Counted from the stretch's first letter, positions 27,521 to 38,180 are shown. The stretch: 64,000 nt of DNA from Methylotenera sp. (GCA_030652995.1 JAUSAG010000015.1:55111-119110); one strand, 5' to 3'. The notes: generated from the letters alone by a model not told the origin. Program-made: numbers and translations.

Positions 27521-29613
27521 ATGGTGACTTCGGACAGCGAGTGTTGAAATTTTCGGCTAGTTTCGCGGATGACAAATGGCACTTTAATCGGGCCTTCAAT
27601 TAAACGAAAGTGCTCGCTGAATATTTCCTTTAAGCCATCTAGCGTGCCATAATTCTCGCCATTACGTTTAAAGCCGCCTATCCATTCATCGCGAGGTGTG
27701 TGCTCTTCTAGCCAGGTGTAAGGTGATGCAATTAACAATAACCCACCGAGGTTAAGGCGTTCGTGCACGGTGTTGAGAAGTTTTTTAGGACTATACAGAC
27801 GGTCGATCAGATTGGCTGCCAGGATCAGGTCATAGCCAGTGAAGTGCGGCTTGAGGTTGCAGGCATCACCTTGAGAAAACTCGACTTTATGTTTGAATGC
27901 ATCAAGGCCAAGTTCTTTCAGTGAGCGTTCTTTGTATAAAACCAGTTCGCCTTCATCGACCATGGTGTAGCGTAAAGCGCCTTGTTCTGCTAATTGCGCA
28001 CCCTGACCAATAAAGCGGGCAGAGAAATCAATGCCGGTGACATGCTTAAAATGGCGCGCCAGCTCAAAAGTGGCGCGCCCAGAGGCGCAGCCGAGGTCGA
28101 GCGCGGTGCGCGCCGGCTTTCCCCCCATGGCGCGTATGGCGATGTCACTGAGTGCCTTTGGAAAATTAGGTACGTTGAAATAAGCGTCACCATAATGGAA
28201 TTCAGCGTATTCAGACAGTAGTTTGTTTGTTTCATAGTGCGAGGTATTCTGGTTAACGGGTGTGTCGCTGACTACGTAGCGAAAACCAGCGTGCTGAAAG
28301 AAATGGCGTCTAAACGCATAACGCGCACTTTTTAAAGCTTCGTTACCACAGGATGCCCAAGAGCCGCCTTTAATAAGATTGTGCTTGCCATCAAAAGTCG
28401 GTGCGGTAAAGTCATCGTAATAAGGGTGTACTTCAAAGCCTTCATACGGATAAATCGGCGTTTCTGTCCATTGCCATGCATTGCCGACAACATCATAAAA
28501 ATCACCTTGTGGAAACTCATTTACTGGGCAGCTTGAGGCATAGTGATCAAGATGAGTATTGGCTTCGGCTATCGCGTTACTCGGCACTTCGCTTAAATTA
28601 GCCACATCATATAGGCGATACCATTCATCTTCAGTGGGTAGTCTGTAAGATAGCCCAGTGATTTTTGTTTTCCAGTTACAAAAAGCTTTGGCCTCGTGGT
28701 AATTCACCGTAACAGGCCAATCCCACGGCATCGGTATTTCTTCAGTCATCAGTCTGAGTTGCCAATCATCGCCTTTTTTAAGCCAAAAACAAGGATGTTG
28801 AGCATGCGTGTGGGCACGCCAGCCTCGACCTTCATCCTCCCAATAGCTTTCGGTGTTGTAACCGTTCGCGGTGACAAAATCAAAAAACTCCTGATTACAG
28901 ACTAGGTAACAGCCAGCCTGAAATGCGGGAACGTTGGCGGTATGTTGACCATACTCGTTATCCCAGCCGTAGGTTGAATCAGATGCATGTTTGCCCAAGC
29001 TTACGCTGCCTGATACTACGCTAATCAGTTGGTTTTGCGGAGCCGCCCCAGATTTTTTGCAAGCCTGCCACTTAGGATGCGGGCGCACATACTCAAGCGC
29101 TTGCTGTCTGATCAATACGGATGATGTTTCGAGATGAATGCGTTCGTGTTCGATGCCCATCAAAATAATCCACCAAGGGCTTTGCCAATCGATAGGTAAG
29201 TTAAGCGGGGTTTCGCAAATAATTTGACTCACAAGGTTCCGTATCGTTTGGCGATAGTCGCGTACTTCACCCACCGTTGGCCAGTCGTAATGATTGGTGC
29301 TTAAGTCGTCCCAGCTCATTTCATCAACACCAATAGCAAACATGGATTCAAACCTCGGGTTGATGCGTTTTTCAACCAAGCCGGCTAATGTCAATTTATT
29401 GACGAAAAATGTAGCGGTATGGCCGTAGTAGAAAATTAGCGGATGTCGAAGCGAAATTGGTTTGCGAAAAAAGGCTTCGTCACTTGCCAGCGTTTCAAAT
29501 AAAGACTCATAACAGTCAAAGGTAGCATGAAAGTAATTAAGGATTTCATTTTTTAGCGCTGCGCAATCAGCACCAGCTAGAGATGGGGTTCTTGGTAAGC
29601 GTTTTTGTAACAT
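27502..29613 (-). CDS. ovoA: 5-histidylcysteine sulfoxide synthase / 4-mercaptohistidine N-methyltransferase fusion (OvoA)
   Basis: 703 aa; HERIHLE (HX3HXE), FGE-sulfatase-like domain (NLIKGGSWASCGNEALKSARYAFRRHFFQHAGFRYV), C-terminal SAM methyltransferase ALDLGCASGRATFELARHF. Confidence 0.9.
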   Translation of the reverse strand: MLQKRLPRTPSLAGADCAALKNEILNYFHATFDCYESLFETLASDEAFFRKPISLRHPLIFYYGHTATFFVNKLTLAGLVEKRINPRFESMFAIGVDEMSWDDLSTNHYDWPTVGEVRDYRQTIRNLVSQIICETPLNLPIDWQSPWWIILMGIEHERIHLETSSVLIRQQALEYVRPHPKWQACKKSGAAPQNQLISVVSGSVSLGKHASDSTYGWDNEYGQHTANVPAFQAGCYLVCNQEFFDFVTANGYNTESYWEDEGRGWRAHTHAQHPCFWLKKGDDWQLRLMTEEIPMPWDWPVTVNYHEAKAFCNWKTKITGLSYRLPTEDEWYRLYDVANLSEVPSNAIAEANTHLDHYASSCPVNEFPQGDFYDVVGNAWQWTETPIYPYEGFEVHPYYDDFTAPTFDGKHNLIKGGSWASCGNEALKSARYAFRRHFFQHAGFRYVVSDTPVNQNTSHYETNKLLSEYAEFHYGDAYFNVPNFPKALSDIAIRAMGGKPARTALDLGCASGRATFELARHFKHVTGIDFSARFIGQGAQLAEQGALRYTMVDEGELVLYKERSLKELGLDAFKHKVEFSQGDACNLKPHFTGYDLILAANLIDRLYSPKKLLNTVHERLNLGGLLLIASPYTWLEEHTPRDEWIGGFKRNGENYGTLDGLKEIFSEHFRLIEGPIKVPFVIRETSRKFQHSLSEVTIWEKVS

Positions 29614-30044
29614 CTGGATCTTTCAACTGCGATAAAAGCTCGTTAGATAGCCTTTATACTGGTTAATACCTTTGCAAAAACGCTTGTTGCTACCTAAGCA
29701 GTTTAAGAAATAGGGGGAATGCTAAGTACTTTACGGGCTTGTGGGTGTGGTTCATGCACAATAAGCACTTTTGCAAAGGTCTTTGGTTTTGTTAAGTCAG
29801 TGGCTATTTTTGCCCGGTTGGCAGAATCAAGCTAAACGAGACACTCAACCATGGACAGACTCAGTTTTGATTGGTTCTGTCGGCACTAGGTATTCTATCG
29901 CGAGAAATCTCGTGATCACAAATAGCTGACCAAATTATATATAGTCTTTGTGGCGTTAATTGTAACTTAAATTAAGGCAGTCGGTATTCTGCGCCTCTTA
30001 GGCTTAAATCCATGTTTAGGCTCAACCCTTAAATTAGCCCTAGT

Positions 30045-30812
30045 TTAATTTGCCGCCCGACAAATTTCCACAAACTCATTGGCAATTAATGATGCGCCGC
30101 CAATCAGACCGCCATCTACATCTGGCATGGCGAACAAGTCTTTGGCATTTTTGGCTTTGAGACTGCCGCCGTAAAGAATACGTACTTTGGTCGCGGCCTC
30201 AGCATTGCGCTTGGCTATTCGGTCACGAATAAATTTATGTATGGTTTGTACATGTTCTGATGATGCCATCTTTCCGGTGCCAACGGCCCACAACGGCTCA
30301 TAGGCAAATACCATATTAAGCTGTCTCGCTAGGGCAAACTCCTGTTCATCCAAGGTTGCCATCACCGCATCCATTTGGCTCGCAACAATGACTTCAGTCA
30401 GGCCCGCATTATGTTCGGCCAAGGTTTCACCTACGCATAAAATGGGGGTTAACCCAGCCTTGATGGCTGCTTCGAATCTGGCCGAGGCCGTCAGATTAGT
30501 TTCGTGAAACAAGCTACGTCGCTCAGAATGCCCCAGTAGTACATAAGTACAACCAAGGTCAGTAAGCATATGCGGTGCTACTGCGCCAGTAAAAGCGCCT
30601 TCTTCATGCTGATCTACGTTTTGTCCACCCCAGGCGATGTTGGTGTTGTTGAGCAGCTCTCTTGCCTGAAACAGGTAGGGATTAGGCACGCACACTACAT
30701 AATCGGCATTATTTAACTCACGCACACCATTGATAATGCGTTCAAGTAGCGATTGGTTGCTAGTGAGGTCACCATGCATTTTCCAATTGCCCACCACCAG
30801 TTTTCGACGCAT
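30045..30812 (-). CDS. tpiA: Triosephosphate isomerase
   Basis: 255 aa; KLVVGNWKMHG, VLLGHSERR, FAYEPLWAVGTGK, YGGSLKAKN. Confidence 0.96.
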   Translation of the reverse strand: MRRKLVVGNWKMHGDLTSNQSLLERIINGVRELNNADYVVCVPNPYLFQARELLNNTNIAWGGQNVDQHEEGAFTGAVAPHMLTDLGCTYVLLGHSERRSLFHETNLTASARFEAAIKAGLTPILCVGETLAEHNAGLTEVIVASQMDAVMATLDEQEFALARQLNMVFAYEPLWAVGTGKMASSEHVQTIHKFIRDRIAKRNAEAATKVRILYGGSLKAKNAKDLFAMPDVDGGLIGGASLIANEFVEICRAAN

Positions 30813-30814
30813 TT

Positions 30815-31900
30815 TTATAATCCTCTTACTTGAAATTGTTTGACGATAGCTTGCAACTCACCTGCTTTGTAGCGTTCTGCCATACGCTCACATGGTATGG
30901 GTTTGATGTTGCCAGCCTGACCCGCAGAGCCAAAGGCTTCATAGCGTGCTTTGCAGATGTCGTGCATCGCCACGGTAGCCGCATTAAGAAATTTACGCGG
31001 ATCAAATTCTATTCTATTTTGTGCGAAGAATCTGCGAATTGCCCCAGTCGATGCCATGCGCAGGTCGGTATCTACATTAACCTTGCGCACACCATGTTTG
31101 ATGCCTTGAATAATCTCTTCGACCGGCACACCGTAAGTCTCGCCCATGTCACCGCCAAATTCATTGATGATATTTAGCCACTCTTGCGGCACGGATGATG
31201 AGCCGTGCATCACCAGATGCGTGTTGGGAATGCGCTCATGAATTTCTTTGATGCGGCTGATCGCTAGTGTTTTTCCGGTAGGTGGATGTGAAAATTTATA
31301 AGCACCATGTGAGGTGCCGATGGCAATGGCTAGCGCATCAATCCCTGTTTGGCGCACAAAATCGGCCGCGTCTTCAGGGGATGTAAGCAGTTGTGACTGA
31401 CTTAAATGTCCCGAGGCGCCAGAGCCATCTTCTTTGCCAGCTAGCCCGGTTTCCAGCGAACCCAACACGCCCAGTTCGCCCTCAACCGATACGCCGATGG
31501 CATGTGCGATTTCGACTACTTTTTTGGTAACTTCAACATTGTATTGGTAACTGGAAGGGGTGTTAGCGTCCTCCATTAGCGAGCCGTCCATCATCACGCT
31601 AGAAAAGCCGGAGCGCATGGACTGAATGCATACTGCAGGGGACTGGCCGTGATCTTGATGCATGACAACGGGGATGTGCGGATAAGACTCAATAGCCGCC
31701 AGCACCAAATGCCGCAAAAAAGCCTCGCCCGCATATTTGAGTGCACCTGCCGATGCTTGCAAAATCACTGGGCTGTCTACCTCGTCGGCCGCCTGCATAA
31801 TTGCGTGCACCTGCTCCATATTGTTGACATTGAACGCTGCAATGCCGTAATCGTGTTCAGCGGCATGGTCTAGCAGTTGACGTAATGAAACGAGTGCCAT
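30815..31900 (-). CDS. fba: Class II fructose-bisphosphate aldolase
   Basis: 361 aa; [36 protein letters not shown]. Confidence 0.95.
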   Translation of the reverse strand: MALVSLRQLLDHAAEHDYGIAAFNVNNMEQVHAIMQAADEVDSPVILQASAGALKYAGEAFLRHLVLAAIESYPHIPVVMHQDHGQSPAVCIQSMRSGFSSVMMDGSLMEDANTPSSYQYNVEVTKKVVEIAHAIGVSVEGELGVLGSLETGLAGKEDGSGASGHLSQSQLLTSPEDAADFVRQTGIDALAIAIGTSHGAYKFSHPPTGKTLAISRIKEIHERIPNTHLVMHGSSSVPQEWLNIINEFGGDMGETYGVPVEEIIQGIKHGVRKVNVDTDLRMASTGAIRRFFAQNRIEFDPRKFLNAATVAMHDICKARYEAFGSAGQAGNIKPIPCERMAERYKAGELQAIVKQFQVRGL

Positions 31901-31989
31901 AATTTTTATTCCTCGTGAATGCAGTAATTGCTCAGTTTGATTTAAGTTTAGTGTACGCTAATTTAACACCATGGCACTATCACTCATCT

Positions 31990-32038
31990 ATGGTTCTATC
32001 AACAATCAATGGTTCTATAACAATCAATGGTTCTATCA
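31990..32038. repeat. Short tandem repeat, unit tggttctat(c)aacaatcaa, about 2.6 copies
   Basis: tggttctatcaacaatcaa-tggttctataacaatcaa-tggttctatcaa between fba and fbp, reaching the fbp stop codon. Confidence 0.8.
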
Positions 32039-33046
32039 ATGCTTTGAGCTATGATAGCTGACAGCTCTGATGACTTCATTCTTTGAACCCATGATTACAC
32101 CAACGCGCTGATGTAGGGTTGTTGGTGTCACATCCATGATATCTTGATACCCCGTTGATGATGCACCACCTGCCTGCCCAACAATAAAGCTCATGGGATT
32201 AGCCTCGTAGAGCAGACGCAGCTTGCCGCCTTGGCTTTTTGCCCTACTGTCAATTGGATACATAAATACGCCACCGCGCACTAAAATGCGGTGAATTTCT
32301 GCCACCATTGACGCCACCCAGCGCATATTGAAATCTTTGCCGTGCGCGCCTGCTTTACCCTCTAAGCATTCATCAATATAACGCTGCATGGGCGCTTGCC
32401 AAAAGCGGTAGTTAGACATATTGATCGCAAATTCATTGGTGTCAGCAGCAATCTGCATGTTGGGATGTGTGAGAAAAAACGTGTTCGTTTCAATATCCAG
32501 CGTAAAGCCGTTAACACCATGCCCCGTGGTAAAAACCAGAATAGTGGAGGTGCCATAAAGTGCGTAACCTGCACAAATTTGCTGTTTGCCTGCTTGCAGA
32601 AAGTCTTTTGGTTGAGGGTGGGGGGCTCCAGTTGGACATCTCAACACAGAAAAAATCGTGCCGACTGAAATGTTGACATTGACGTTAGATGAGCCATCGA
32701 GCGGATCAAACAATAACAGGTATTTTTCACCACTGACAGACTGATGTGGAACGGTATAAAACTGTTCCAGTTCTTCAGACACCATGCCGGCAATGTTTCC
32801 GCGCTTGCTATTTGCAGCGATGAAAATGTCATTACATATTACGTCTAACTGTTTTTGTGTTTCACCCTGCACGTTCTGGGCATCCAGGCTACCCATTGTG
32901 CCTTGTAGTGCACCTTGGTTAATTGCGAGCGCAATCTCTTTACATGCCGTTGCAATGTCTTCAAGTAATGGTGCCATCTCAACTGTAGAAACATTGCCAC
33001 GTTGTTGCTCGCCAATAAAAAACTGGGCTAAGCTGGGTTTGTTCAT
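32036..33046 (-). CDS. fbp: Class I fructose-1,6-bisphosphatase
   Basis: 336 aa; LLLFDPLDGSSNVNVNISVGTIFSV, RWVASMVAEIHRIL. Confidence 0.95.
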   Translation of the reverse strand: MNKPSLAQFFIGEQQRGNVSTVEMAPLLEDIATACKEIALAINQGALQGTMGSLDAQNVQGETQKQLDVICNDIFIAANSKRGNIAGMVSEELEQFYTVPHQSVSGEKYLLLFDPLDGSSNVNVNISVGTIFSVLRCPTGAPHPQPKDFLQAGKQQICAGYALYGTSTILVFTTGHGVNGFTLDIETNTFFLTHPNMQIAADTNEFAINMSNYRFWQAPMQRYIDECLEGKAGAHGKDFNMRWVASMVAEIHRILVRGGVFMYPIDSRAKSQGGKLRLLYEANPMSFIVGQAGGASSTGYQDIMDVTPTTLHQRVGVIMGSKNEVIRAVSYHSSKH

Positions 33047-33244
33047 GATGCTCCCTTTAAATTATCTAACGTAACAGTTTACCTCTTGTGCCATTCACGT
33101 AAGCGGCGGTGAGTTCATGGGCAGGCGATTCCAAAGTTTGTTGGTAGCGACCAAGTCGGTAGCAGTCGCTGAATTGGCCGCAACAATAGCCGTCAGTGAC
33201 GGCAACGCGGTCATTAGTAACTTTTCAGATACTGCATGTTCAAT

Positions 33245-35377
33245 TTAACCTCTTTTCCAGGTGTGATATTTTTCCACCCACGCCAGAATGCGATGCGGTA
33301 CGTGTGCACGCTTCCATTCGCCAGCCGCGTATTTGTTGGCCTCAGACCAAGTAGGGTAAGTATGAATAGTACCGAGGATTTTGTTTAAACCTAGACCATG
33401 CTTCATCGCCAGTACGAACTCTGCTAATAAGTCGCCAGCATGCTCGCCGACAATAGTTGCACCTAGAATTTTATCTTTGCCTGGCACGGTGAGCACTTTT
33501 ACAAAGCCGTGTGCGGCTTCGTCGACAATGGCCCGGTCTAAGTCATCAAGATAATATTTCACTACCTCGTAAGCAATACCACGTTCTTTGGCCTCTGCTT
33601 CAGATAACCCAACTCGCGCTACTTCCGGACTGGTAAAGGTGGCCCACGGAATAACGGAGTAATCCACTTTAAAGCGCTTTAAGCTACCGAACAATGTATT
33701 CACCGACGCAAACCATGCTTGATGCGCGGCGGTGTGCGTGAACTGGTAAGGTCCTGCCACGTCGCCTGCGGCGTAAATGTTGGGGTACAGCGTTTGCAAC
33801 CAAGCATCTACCTCGATTGTGCGGTTTTTAGAAAGTGGTACGCCTAACGCTTCCAGCCCGAAACCTTCGGTGCGGGCAGTTCTGCCTACTGCGCACAATA
33901 AGGCATCAAACGGAATCGCTTCTTCAGCGCCATCTTTGTGGCGAACAACTAGACGTTGTCCTCTATCATCACGTTCGCAGCGCACTGTGTCAGTTTGTGT
34001 GAGTACGCGCACGCCGTCGGCAAGCAATGCTTCTTCTATCAACGCAACTGCATCAGCGTCTTCTTTCCCCATCAATCCGCTACGCGCCACCAAGCTTACT
34101 TGGCAATCAAGCCGCGCAAAGGCTTGCGTCAATTCACAACCAATCGGGCCGCCGCCCAGCACTACTAGGCGATTGGGGCGCTCAGTCAGTGACCAGATGG
34201 TATCTGAGGTGAAGTACGTGACTTGGTCTAAACCTGGAATGTTCGGGATGGTAGGTCGCCCACCGGTCGCGATGATAATGGAACGTGTGGTGAGTGTTCG
34301 CCCATTCACTTCTACCGTCCAGGGCGATGTGATTTTTGCATAACCTTGAATAACATCTACACCTAATTTAGTGTAACGTTCTACAGAATCATGCGGCTCT
34401 ACCGTACTCACCACTCGCTGCACGCGTTGCATCACCTCTGCAAAATCATATTTAACATCTACCTTGGCAATACCTAGCTTATTTACATGTTTTGTCTGAT
34501 TGACAAAATTAGCCGAGCGAATAATGGCTTTAGATGGCACGCAGCCATAATTCAGGCAATCGCCACCCATTTTATGCCCTTCTATCAGGGTGACTTTAGC
34601 GCGTGTGGCAGCGGCAATATAGGATGAAACCAAGCCTGCTGCACCGCCGCCAATGACCACCAGGTTACGGTCAAACCTTTTAGGTTTAGGCCATTTTGTA
34701 TAAAGTTGACGTGTTTTATAGAAATTTACCGCCCATTTTGCTAGCCAAGGGAAAATACCGAGTAAGGCGAATGAGCCAATCAGGGTAGGGGATAGAATGC
34801 CAGACAGACTAGTCAGTGAGGCGAGTTGCGTGCCTGCGTTGACATAAACCGCTGTGCCAGCCGCCATGCCGACAAGGCTCACCCAAAAATAGGTGCTGGT
34901 TTTAAGCGGAGTTAACCCCATTAGCAAATTGATGAGAAAGAACGGAAGCACTGGGACTAAACGTAATGTGAATAAATAAAATGCGCCGTCTTTTTCAATT
35001 CCTGCGTTAAATGCAGAGAGCTTGTCGCCAAAACGTTTTTGGATGGAATCACGCAACACAAATCGCGCAACTAAAAAAGCTAAAGTCGCGCCAATGGTGG
35101 CGGAAATAAGCACGATAGGCAGACCCACCCAAAATCCAAAAATAGCCCCGCCTGCTAAAGTTAAAATGGTCGCGCCAGGGAATGACAAGGCGGTTGCAAT
35201 AATATACACCAATGAAAAAACGGTGATGGTGAAGAGGGGGTTGATTTCATAGGCCTGCAACAGACCATCACGATTAGCCTTGAGGGCGTCAAAGCTTAAA
35301 AAACGCCCAAGGTCAAAGGCAAAAAACAGCCCAATTATCACAATAACAAGCGCAATAATCCATGCACGATTTTTCAT
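33245..35377 (-). CDS. Fusion of VTT/TVP38-TMEM64 membrane domain with FAD-dependent pyridine nucleotide-disulfide oxidoreductase
   Basis: 710 aa; N-terminal VTT domain (SFPGATILTLAGGAIFGFWVG), then VVIGGGAAGLVSSYIAAATRAKVTLIEGHKMGGDCLNYGCVPSKA. Confidence 0.93.
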   Translation of the reverse strand: MKNRAWIIALVIVIIGLFFAFDLGRFLSFDALKANRDGLLQAYEINPLFTITVFSLVYIIATALSFPGATILTLAGGAIFGFWVGLPIVLISATIGATLAFLVARFVLRDSIQKRFGDKLSAFNAGIEKDGAFYLFTLRLVPVLPFFLINLLMGLTPLKTSTYFWVSLVGMAAGTAVYVNAGTQLASLTSLSGILSPTLIGSFALLGIFPWLAKWAVNFYKTRQLYTKWPKPKRFDRNLVVIGGGAAGLVSSYIAAATRAKVTLIEGHKMGGDCLNYGCVPSKAIIRSANFVNQTKHVNKLGIAKVDVKYDFAEVMQRVQRVVSTVEPHDSVERYTKLGVDVIQGYAKITSPWTVEVNGRTLTTRSIIIATGGRPTIPNIPGLDQVTYFTSDTIWSLTERPNRLVVLGGGPIGCELTQAFARLDCQVSLVARSGLMGKEDADAVALIEEALLADGVRVLTQTDTVRCERDDRGQRLVVRHKDGAEEAIPFDALLCAVGRTARTEGFGLEALGVPLSKNRTIEVDAWLQTLYPNIYAAGDVAGPYQFTHTAAHQAWFASVNTLFGSLKRFKVDYSVIPWATFTSPEVARVGLSEAEAKERGIAYEVVKYYLDDLDRAIVDEAAHGFVKVLTVPGKDKILGATIVGEHAGDLLAEFVLAMKHGLGLNKILGTIHTYPTWSEANKYAAGEWKRAHVPHRILAWVEKYHTWKRG

Positions 35378-35413
35378 AGGTTTTCTCTAATTTAATTTAA
35401 CGCTTGGATTTGA

Positions 35414-36373
35414 CTACATTTCACTGCAAGAAGCCCCATATTTGAAGCAGCTATAGCAGCGGTGGTGCTTCATGCTCACGGCCTGCTGCATACTTTCAGT
35501 GAGCGTGTCAGCCAAGCCATAATCAGCATCGTCATCCACCAGCGTGCAAGCATATACGCGCATTTTGCCTTGTTCTTTAATCACCATTTTGCTAAAAGCA
35601 CACATATAAGCACGGCGCGAGTCTTCAGTTTGGTGAGTCACCATGCAGTTGGCGCTGATTTGTGGCGTTGCTACATTCAAGCCAGGTGGATGAAAATCGG
35701 GGAACTCCACACGGTGTAAATCTTCTGGTAAGCCAGCCATTTTAAAAACCGCTTTAAATTGCTGTGCAGTTTCTTCTGGCGTGCTGTCTATCAGCATTTG
35801 ATTGGCAACAGAAATCGAAAACCCCATCTCTCGCAATGCCCGCAAACCTTGCAACGCTAAATCAAACATGCCAGCACCACGTCCTATGTCATGCTTAGAC
35901 GCTTCAAAGTGGTCTAAACTGACACGAAAGTGCAGTTTATTTTGATGCTGTAGCAAAGGCTTAATCTGTTTTAATCGTTTGATAAGTGGTTCAGTAGCGT
36001 TGGTGAGCACGTGGCATGGACGAAACTGCAGGGCGTAATCGAGAATTTTTACCATATCTTTTGCAATAAACGGCTCACCACCTGTAAATGAAAACTGCTT
36101 CACGCCTAAGGTGAGCGCTTCATCTATAAATGGTTTAGCATCGGCTAAACGTAGCAATTGCAAGCGTGTGTCGCCAGGTTTCGAGCCTTCCAGGCAAAAC
36201 GGGCAAGCAAGGTTGCAGGCTGTGCCAGTATGAAACCAAAGCTCATCTAACGCGTGAGGCTGTATAAAGCCGCGCGGCTCACCAGCTGGAGTTTGATACC
36301 AAGCTGGCGACTTTGCTAGCGGTGCTACTTGAATAGGAATAACTTTCATGTCCACTTTTATATGCTGCCGCAA
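35414..36373 (-). CDS. Radical SAM protein in arsenosugar-type cluster
   Basis: 319 aa; CNLACPFC cluster motif, FSFTGGEPF; C-terminal Cys-rich RCYSCFKYGASCSEM. Confidence 0.85.
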   Translation of the reverse strand: MRQHIKVDMKVIPIQVAPLAKSPAWYQTPAGEPRGFIQPHALDELWFHTGTACNLACPFCLEGSKPGDTRLQLLRLADAKPFIDEALTLGVKQFSFTGGEPFIAKDMVKILDYALQFRPCHVLTNATEPLIKRLKQIKPLLQHQNKLHFRVSLDHFEASKHDIGRGAGMFDLALQGLRALREMGFSISVANQMLIDSTPEETAQQFKAVFKMAGLPEDLHRVEFPDFHPPGLNVATPQISANCMVTHQTEDSRRAYMCAFSKMVIKEQGKMRVYACTLVDDDADYGLADTLTESMQQAVSMKHHRCYSCFKYGASCSEM

Positions 36374-37489
36374 TTAGCAACACCCACCTGTTTGATCGCT
36401 GGCATTGCCATCATAAGGAAGAGCTGCGCCGCAACCTTCAAAAATACCAAAGTGCTTATCAAAATTGCCATAAAAATCAAAATGTTTGGCAAAGCGTGTG
36501 TCGTGCAACATGCGCCAAGTATTGCCGCATACAGGGAAGTGTTTGCCGGTTTCAATAAAGTGATGTTTATCTAAAATAAAAGCATGCGGATGGTGCGGGA
36601 TAGTGCCGCGATATACCACCGATTGCCCGTAGTCCTCGCAAGCTGGCTCTAAGCCTGCCAACTTGAATAAACGATAAGTCGCTGAGAAAAACTTGATATT
36701 GCCGGTACGCACCGCTAACTCACTATTGCCAATGGTAATCGGGCGGTCAGCCACCAAGCGTGGATCATCAAAGCCATGCGCTTTTGCCAGGTTATGAAAG
36801 TCATTCCAGTACAGTGCACCACTTAGGCATTCACCATATAAAACAGGGTCAAGTGTGAGCGCTTTCGGGATGCGTCTATCTGCATATACGTCTGAAAAAT
36901 ACAGCTCGCCACCAGGTTTGAGTACGCGGAACGCCTCACTTAGCACTGCGGCTTTATCCACGGCCAAGTTAATGACACAATTGGACACGATAATATCTAC
37001 ACTGTTGTCGTCCAAATCTAATTCGTGCAAACGCTCAATATAACCATGTAAAAAAAGAACATTACTCTCGGCATGGCCAAATACCTGACGGTGGTGGTCT
37101 TGATGCTGACGTGCCACGGCCAACTGTTCTTCAGTCATATCTACACCAATGACGCGACCTTGTTCGCCGACTAATTTAGATAGCACATAAACGTCACGCC
37201 CGGCACCGCAGCCAAGATCAAGTATGGTTAGGCCATCCAGCAGTTCTGGCAGTACCAAGCCGCAACCGTAGTAACGCATCAGCACCTCATCATGCACTTG
37301 CGAGAGAATTGGCTTCACATAATTAGGCAGTCCCGCATCCGTGCAACAGGCGTTAGTTTGTAAATCCACCGAGCCTGTCAGTGTTTCGCCATAATACTGG
37401 CGCACATTATCCTGTATATTATTTTGCACATGGGCTTGACCCTTTTTTGTTGTGGTTTCTTGCATGTTATGCCTCGTTTTTTTCGTCAT
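36374..37489 (-). CDS. arsM: Arsenite S-adenosylmethyltransferase (ArsM-like)
   Basis: 371 aa; ILDLGCGAGRDVYVLSKLVGEQGRVIGVDMT, SNCVINLAVDKAAVL, GECLSGAL, C-terminal GGCC. Confidence 0.9.
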   Translation of the reverse strand: MTKKTRHNMQETTTKKGQAHVQNNIQDNVRQYYGETLTGSVDLQTNACCTDAGLPNYVKPILSQVHDEVLMRYYGCGLVLPELLDGLTILDLGCGAGRDVYVLSKLVGEQGRVIGVDMTEEQLAVARQHQDHHRQVFGHAESNVLFLHGYIERLHELDLDDNSVDIIVSNCVINLAVDKAAVLSEAFRVLKPGGELYFSDVYADRRIPKALTLDPVLYGECLSGALYWNDFHNLAKAHGFDDPRLVADRPITIGNSELAVRTGNIKFFSATYRLFKLAGLEPACEDYGQSVVYRGTIPHHPHAFILDKHHFIETGKHFPVCGNTWRMLHDTRFAKHFDFYGNFDKHFGIFEGCGAALPYDGNASDQTGGCC

Positions 37490-38180
37490 TAAAATTAGTA
37501 AGATGGCTGCGATAGCGTACTGCTAATTTCTGCGGGGCATTTCCGCGTACAAAAGCCAGTGCCAGCTTGCGGTTTTCCCAGGTGCGATGCCACCAGCCAT
37601 CATGTTGCCAGCGCCTTGGGTCAACCAATAAAGGCGCATCCAAAGCAACAAAATGGCCTAATTTTCGTAAGTTTTTAACCAACGGTACTTCTTCAAACAA
37701 AGGCCAGGGAGCATGTCCGCCAGCTTCAACATAAGCTTGCTTGGTCATGAATAAGCCTTGGTCCCCGTAAGGGATACCATAGCGGCAACGTAGTGCAATA
37801 GCAGGCTCTAAAATAAATGCAGGCCAAGCGCGCGGGGCATCAAACTTGAATTTAAAGTAGCCGCCTAGCGCGCCTTTTTCGAGTGCGATCCGCATCACTG
37901 TTATCGGGTCTGTTGGCACGTGTGCATCGGCATGTAAAAACCACAGTACATCACCTTGTGCCGTTGCCGCACCTGCAAGTAGCTGTTTGCCGCGACAAGG
38001 CTCGCTTGGCTTCCAGTGCGCTTGATATTGCTTGCATATTTTTTCACACGCCAAGCTAGCCGCACCATCAACCACAATCACCTCGTATGGCGTGTGCGGC
38101 AAATGCTGTAATTGCGCTAAGAGTTGCGCCAGCTTTTGTTCATCGTTATAGCAAGGAATAATAATGCTTACTTTAGGCAT
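37467..38180 (-). CDS. TIGR04283-type arsenosugar biosynthesis glycosyltransferase
   Basis: 237 aa GT2: VSIIIPCYNDEQKL, VIVVDGAAS, GDVLWFLHADAHVP. Confidence 0.88.
   Translation of the reverse strand: MPKVSIIIPCYNDEQKLAQLLAQLQHLPHTPYEVIVVDGAASLACEKICKQYQAHWKPSEPCRGKQLLAGAATAQGDVLWFLHADAHVPTDPITVMRIALEKGALGGYFKFKFDAPRAWPAFILEPAIALRCRYGIPYGDQGLFMTKQAYVEAGGHAPWPLFEEVPLVKNLRKLGHFVALDAPLLVDPRRWQHDGWWHRTWENRKLALAFVRGNAPQKLAVRYRSHLTNFNDEKNEA

Noticed and set aside
33777-34343. 188-aa plus-strand ORF opposite the flavoprotein fusion
   Set aside because: Antisense open frame in a GC-biased coding gene; composition typical of spurious ORFs
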